Assembly (NCBI GenBank): GCA_945863875.1
Contig: CAMBBS010000013.1
Location: 1 to 64,000 of the forward strand
From: Desulfopila aestuarii DSM 18488
GTDB lineage: Bacteria; Desulfobacterota; Desulfobulbia; Desulfobulbales; Desulfocapsaceae
DNA length: 64,000 nucleotides
Reading direction: 5' to 3'
Positions 55,438 to 64,000 of this stretch are shown here, piece by piece. Every line of letters begins with the position of its first letter. Positions within the stretch are counted from its first letter, which is position 1. The position numbers and the translations under genes are program-made. The notes below the pieces were generated by a model. The model saw only the letters and a list, made by a program, of their open reading frames with translations, did no database searches and had not been told where the DNA came from.

Positions 55438-56760
55438 CTAAAATACCACCACCTGCCCGTTCAGGTACAGCTTGCCATCTCTGGTCTCGGCCTTGTGACT
55501 GAGATTGCCGCCGTCCTGAACAAACAAACCGGTTGGCATGCCCGAATAGAGGGGCGACAAAAGCATGGGATTGTCACCGACAAGTCCTGCCGGAAGGCGC
55601 ACATTGGATTGCAGAGAAAAAATGTCCACCACCAGCTCCGGTTGCTGCAAAAGAGGGACAAACTGCGCAAAGGTCATGTCTTTATTCAAGCTTAGTGCCG
55701 CATCACCAGTCACCTCTCCCGCCGACAATTTGGCGTACAGATCCGAGATTTGCAGTTCCAACCCTTTTTTCATTAATTTTTCATATGCCGCCAAAAACTG
55801 AAATTGTGTCCGCGACATCTGCTCCTGCAGGATCGTTTTCATTATTTCAGGATCATCTTCTGCATCGTGCATATCCTGCAAGACACCGTGCGCCATCTCG
55901 GTATACAACTTCATGAATTCTTCAAAACCCTGGATATCCATATTGATGACGCCAAGTCGGACAAACCCCTTATCGACCTTTTCTGACCCGGCCAGCAGTT
56001 GATCCGCGCCAAAGGTCGTGACGACGGATATGGTGTTCTCTTCACTATCCGCATCGATAGAATAGTCGCCTTTAAAATTGACCAGTTCAAACCGTTCGAG
56101 TTCCCCTCCAATTTTACATTTTTCCACCGCCAGGGAGAGCGTAGCATCCCAAAGATAGGTGGAGATCTTTTCCAGCGTCGAGGTAATGGCGATACCGTCC
56201 ACCTGTGCTTTTTGCGCAACGGAAAAACCTTCCCAGGAGGCCTCGGACGAGAAGTTTTTCAAGGTATCATCGCAGAAAAGTACGACTTTTCCTGCTTTAA
56301 TGTCAACAACATCATCTTCGATCGGCACAGAAAAAGCATCGAGGGTGATTGCTGCATTAATCTGTCCGGAAAATGAATATTCGGTGGTGATGGTCAAGGG
56401 GTTTTTACCGGCAAGTTTATTACCGACAAAATCTGCGAACCATTTGTTTTTATCAAGACTGGTCGTCGAGACAACGCCGGTCAATCCATGCCTCGCATGG
56501 TCGACAAAAAGTATCTCATCAACGCCGTATACCGCCTGTAAGCTGCCCAGTTTCATTTTCCACTCAATTTGTGTCGAGGAAAAGCCCCTGTCATAGCGCA
56601 CCATCTCGATGGAGGCATCGGAACCATTCTCCGCATACAAGGTATTGAGATTGTTAAATGACCGTTTGATTACTCTCTCCATGACCAAGCCGCTGAAAAA
56701 GGGAGCACTTATTCCTGCAACTGCAATGAGTACGACAATACCGCCGACAATTTTTTTCAT
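55438..56760 (-). CDS. YdgA/DUF945-family exported protein
   Basis: A 440-residue protein with an N-terminal membrane segment (KKIVGGIVVLIAVAGISAPF). The rest is beta-rich, with YDRGFSSTQIEWKMKLGS near residue 65 and LSAGEVTGDAALSLNKDM later, the pattern of the DUF945/YdgA family. It is probably attached to the inner membrane and faces the periplasm. The start at 56760 follows AGGAG. Function is unknown in the family. It is convergent with potD and downstream of gltD on the same strand, with 69 bases between. Confidence 0.8.
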   Translation of the reverse strand: MKKIVGGIVVLIAVAGISAPFFSGLVMERVIKRSFNNLNTLYAENGSDASIEMVRYDRGFSSTQIEWKMKLGSLQAVYGVDEILFVDHARHGLTGVVSTTSLDKNKWFADFVGNKLAGKNPLTITTEYSFSGQINAAITLDAFSVPIEDDVVDIKAGKVVLFCDDTLKNFSSEASWEGFSVAQKAQVDGIAITSTLEKISTYLWDATLSLAVEKCKIGGELERFELVNFKGDYSIDADSEENTISVVTTFGADQLLAGSEKVDKGFVRLGVINMDIQGFEEFMKLYTEMAHGVLQDMHDAEDDPEIMKTILQEQMSRTQFQFLAAYEKLMKKGLELQISDLYAKLSAGEVTGDAALSLNKDMTFAQFVPLLQQPELVVDIFSLQSNVRLPAGLVGDNPMLLSPLYSGMPTGLFVQDGGNLSHKAETRDGKLYLNGQVVVF

Positions 56761-56829
56761 TCCTGCTCCTTGGCAGCTGAGAAATTCTTTTTTTGGTGTT
56801 CCGATGAACAATTACTGGTTGTAAAAATG

Positions 56830-62722
<5,893 letters not shown>

Positions 62723-62835
62723 ACTGTCCTCTTAAAACTCAGGAGAAATTCAATGTTTTATCCACCTGCGGTAGTACATTTTTATCTGTGGTAAATCAAC
62801 CATATTGACCGGCACAAGTCATCATTCTTTTTAAC

Positions 62836-62862
62836 AATGGTTCTCATTATGATTCTCATTAG
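62836..62862. promoter_or_regulatory. Fur-box-like tandem upstream of gltB
   Basis: On the minus strand, AATGAGAATCATAATGAGAA resembles overlapping Fur boxes (12 of 15 matches to the 7-1-7 form at TGAGAATCATAATGA). It lies about 115 bases upstream of gltB. Confidence 0.38.
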
Positions 62863-62894
62863 GACAATTGAGATACCCGGTGCGAGCTGGCTTT

Positions 62895-64000
62895 TCAAAT
62901 AAACCGCTTCATCAATTCATCGACAGCCGCATCGACGTTCTCCGGGGTGATGCCGGCACGCCGGCAGGCATTTTCCACATGCTGCCGCTTCGTTGCAGAA
63001 CGCATATCATCCAGGCCTCGAAACAGTCCCATCCTCCGGCCGACCTGATAAAGCATCCTTTCTCTCGGGTCGAGGTGGAGAAACTCTTGCACGATGCCAA
63101 CCATATTTCCCTTGTCCTTGGGGTATTGTCCTTCAAGGTTCTCAAAAAGATTGAGGATGTGATCGCTCTTCAGGGTGCTGGTAATACCATTAAGGGCCTG
63201 CAGAAAGATAAGGAGTTCCCGGGCCGTCTCGGCATCACCCAACTTCTGAAATTCACCCCTGCTGTACTCCGCATACAGCTCGACATGTTTAGGGATGGCC
63301 AGCGTCCGCAGGCGGATGAAGTCCGGGTTGATCTGATTCAGGGCATCGGCACTCTCCAGGGCATGTTCCTCGGAAAGATCCTTGCCGCCCAATCCCGGCA
63401 TAATGTATTCAGAGAGTTCCATCCCGGCCTGTTTTACTTTTTGTCCCGCGGCAATATGGGTCTTTTTATCCACCCCTTTCTTAATCCGGGCGAGCACCTT
63501 GTCCGAACCACTCTCCATGCCGATATGGATACGCGACAGGCCCGATTCGGCCATCAGCTGGAGATTATGTGCACTTATCCTGGCGATGGTGTGCGACCGT
63601 CCATAGGAGGTTATCCTCTCGACCCAAGGGAAGCACCGCTGCAGATGCTGCAGAATGGTAATGAGGCGCTCCGGTTTGATAACCAGACTGTTGGCATCCT
63701 GGAGAAAGATCGAGCGCATGCCGGAAGCGGCCCACTGCAATGCGGCATTACGTGCAGCCCGGTCGCCCACCCCATCGAGGGCGCGAAGCCGCTCGATATC
63801 GACCGGGTAGACCTTGCCGCTTTTGCCGGCATATTTCCTGAGCTCAAGCACATAGCCATGGACACGATTAATATCCTCCAACACGTCTTCCATGGACCGC
63901 AGGGAGAAATTCTGGCGCTTATATACCGGACAGAAGGTGCATCGATTCCACGGACAATTGCGGCTGATGCGAAGAAGCAGACTCCCCGCCTCGCTTGGCG
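62895..64000 (-). CDS. Radical SAM protein, 5' end outside the window
   Basis: The frame runs from the right edge of the window to 62895. Near its start, NCPWNRCTFCPVYK holds the iron-sulfur cysteines, spaced CX4CX2C rather than the usual CX3CX2C. After the cluster come IFLQDANSLVIKPERL (the beta-strand that follows), RIHIGMESGSDKVLARIKKG (SAM-contact pattern shared with Elp3/HemN-like enzymes) and EYIMPGLGGKDLSEEHA. The C-terminal ~100 residues are helical. The specific reaction cannot be named. It is on the same strand as gltBD with 172 bases between. Confidence 0.85.
   Translation of the reverse strand, partial: PSEAGSLLLRISRNCPWNRCTFCPVYKRQNFSLRSMEDVLEDINRVHGYVLELRKYAGKSGKVYPVDIERLRALDGVGDRAARNAALQWAASGMRSIFLQDANSLVIKPERLITILQHLQRCFPWVERITSYGRSHTIARISAHNLQLMAESGLSRIHIGMESGSDKVLARIKKGVDKKTHIAAGQKVKQAGMELSEYIMPGLGGKDLSEEHALESADALNQINPDFIRLRTLAIPKHVELYAEYSRGEFQKLGDAETARELLIFLQALNGITSTLKSDHILNLFENLEGQYPKDKGNMVGIVQEFLHLDPRERMLYQVGRRMGLFRGLDDMRSATKRQHVENACRRAGITPENVDAAVDELMKRFI

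Overview
The window looks like a contig or region from an anaerobic, Desulfobulbales-like Desulfobacterota bacterium. That is an inference. It rests on two tungsten-type aldehyde:ferredoxin oxidoreductases (AOR), a RACo-like ASKHA ferredoxin protein, heavy use of sigma-54 promoters and activators, paired TIGR04282/TIGR04283-type transferases, and many IS200/IS605-superfamily relics. No rRNA, tRNA or CRISPR array was recognised. The first ~275 bases (a GH10 xylanase piece) do not belong with the rest and look like an assembly or cloning chimera.

Layout. 1-3.3 kb: xylanase/ABC-ATPase junction, then an APH-like kinase and two sugar-transferase-like genes. 3.4-7 kb: chemoreceptor and sthA. 7-7.8 kb: IS605-like relic. 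7.9-13.7 kb: aroC, a ClC antiporter with CBS/TrkA-C domains, an MFS (Umf1) and a DMT transporter. 13.9-17 kb: an internally deleted TnpB, a Fur/PerR-like regulator whose 5' end now lies in the element end, pncA, a decayed MscS-like gene and another IS605 relic. 17-22.4 kb: divergent penicillin-binding protein and ASKHA/2Fe-2S protein. 22.6-31.2 kb: a Cache/PAS histidine kinase and NtrC-type regulator, then a branched-chain amino-acid-type ABC operon (SBP-livHMGF) behind a near-consensus sigma-54 promoter with upstream palindromes. 31.2-35.8 kb: a broken Na+/solute symporter and a gabT-AOR operon behind a sigma-54 promoter. 36.7-43 kb: an exported helical-repeat protein, an IscB relic lacking its HNH domain with its omega/HEARO RNA, IS ends, and katG. 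43.4-55.4 kb: a sigma-54 activator, a P-loop/Asp23-like protein, a TetR regulator, patA-AOR-moaD-like, and potABCD behind another sigma-54 promoter. 55.4-64 kb: a DUF945 protein, gltBD, and a partial radical SAM gene.

The central biological theme is polyamine/GABA catabolism coupled to ferredoxin. PotABCD would import putrescine or spermidine. PatA would turn putrescine into 4-aminobutanal. The adjacent AOR would oxidise that aldehyde to GABA, GabT would make succinate semialdehyde, and the AOR next to gabT would oxidise it to succinate. AORs would thus replace both NAD(P)-dependent aldehyde dehydrogenases of the textbook route and give reduced ferredoxin. The two transaminase-AOR pairs lie about 12 kb apart. 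Between them are a sigma-54 activator and a TetR regulator, and sigma-54 promoters precede gabT and potA, so one regulon is plausible.

A second theme is decay of RNA-guided nuclease transposons. Two divergent tnpA/tnpB relics, an in-frame deleted TnpB, an in-frame doubly deleted IscB and loose element ends all lie within 35 kb. Several sit directly on the 5' ends of neighbouring host genes.
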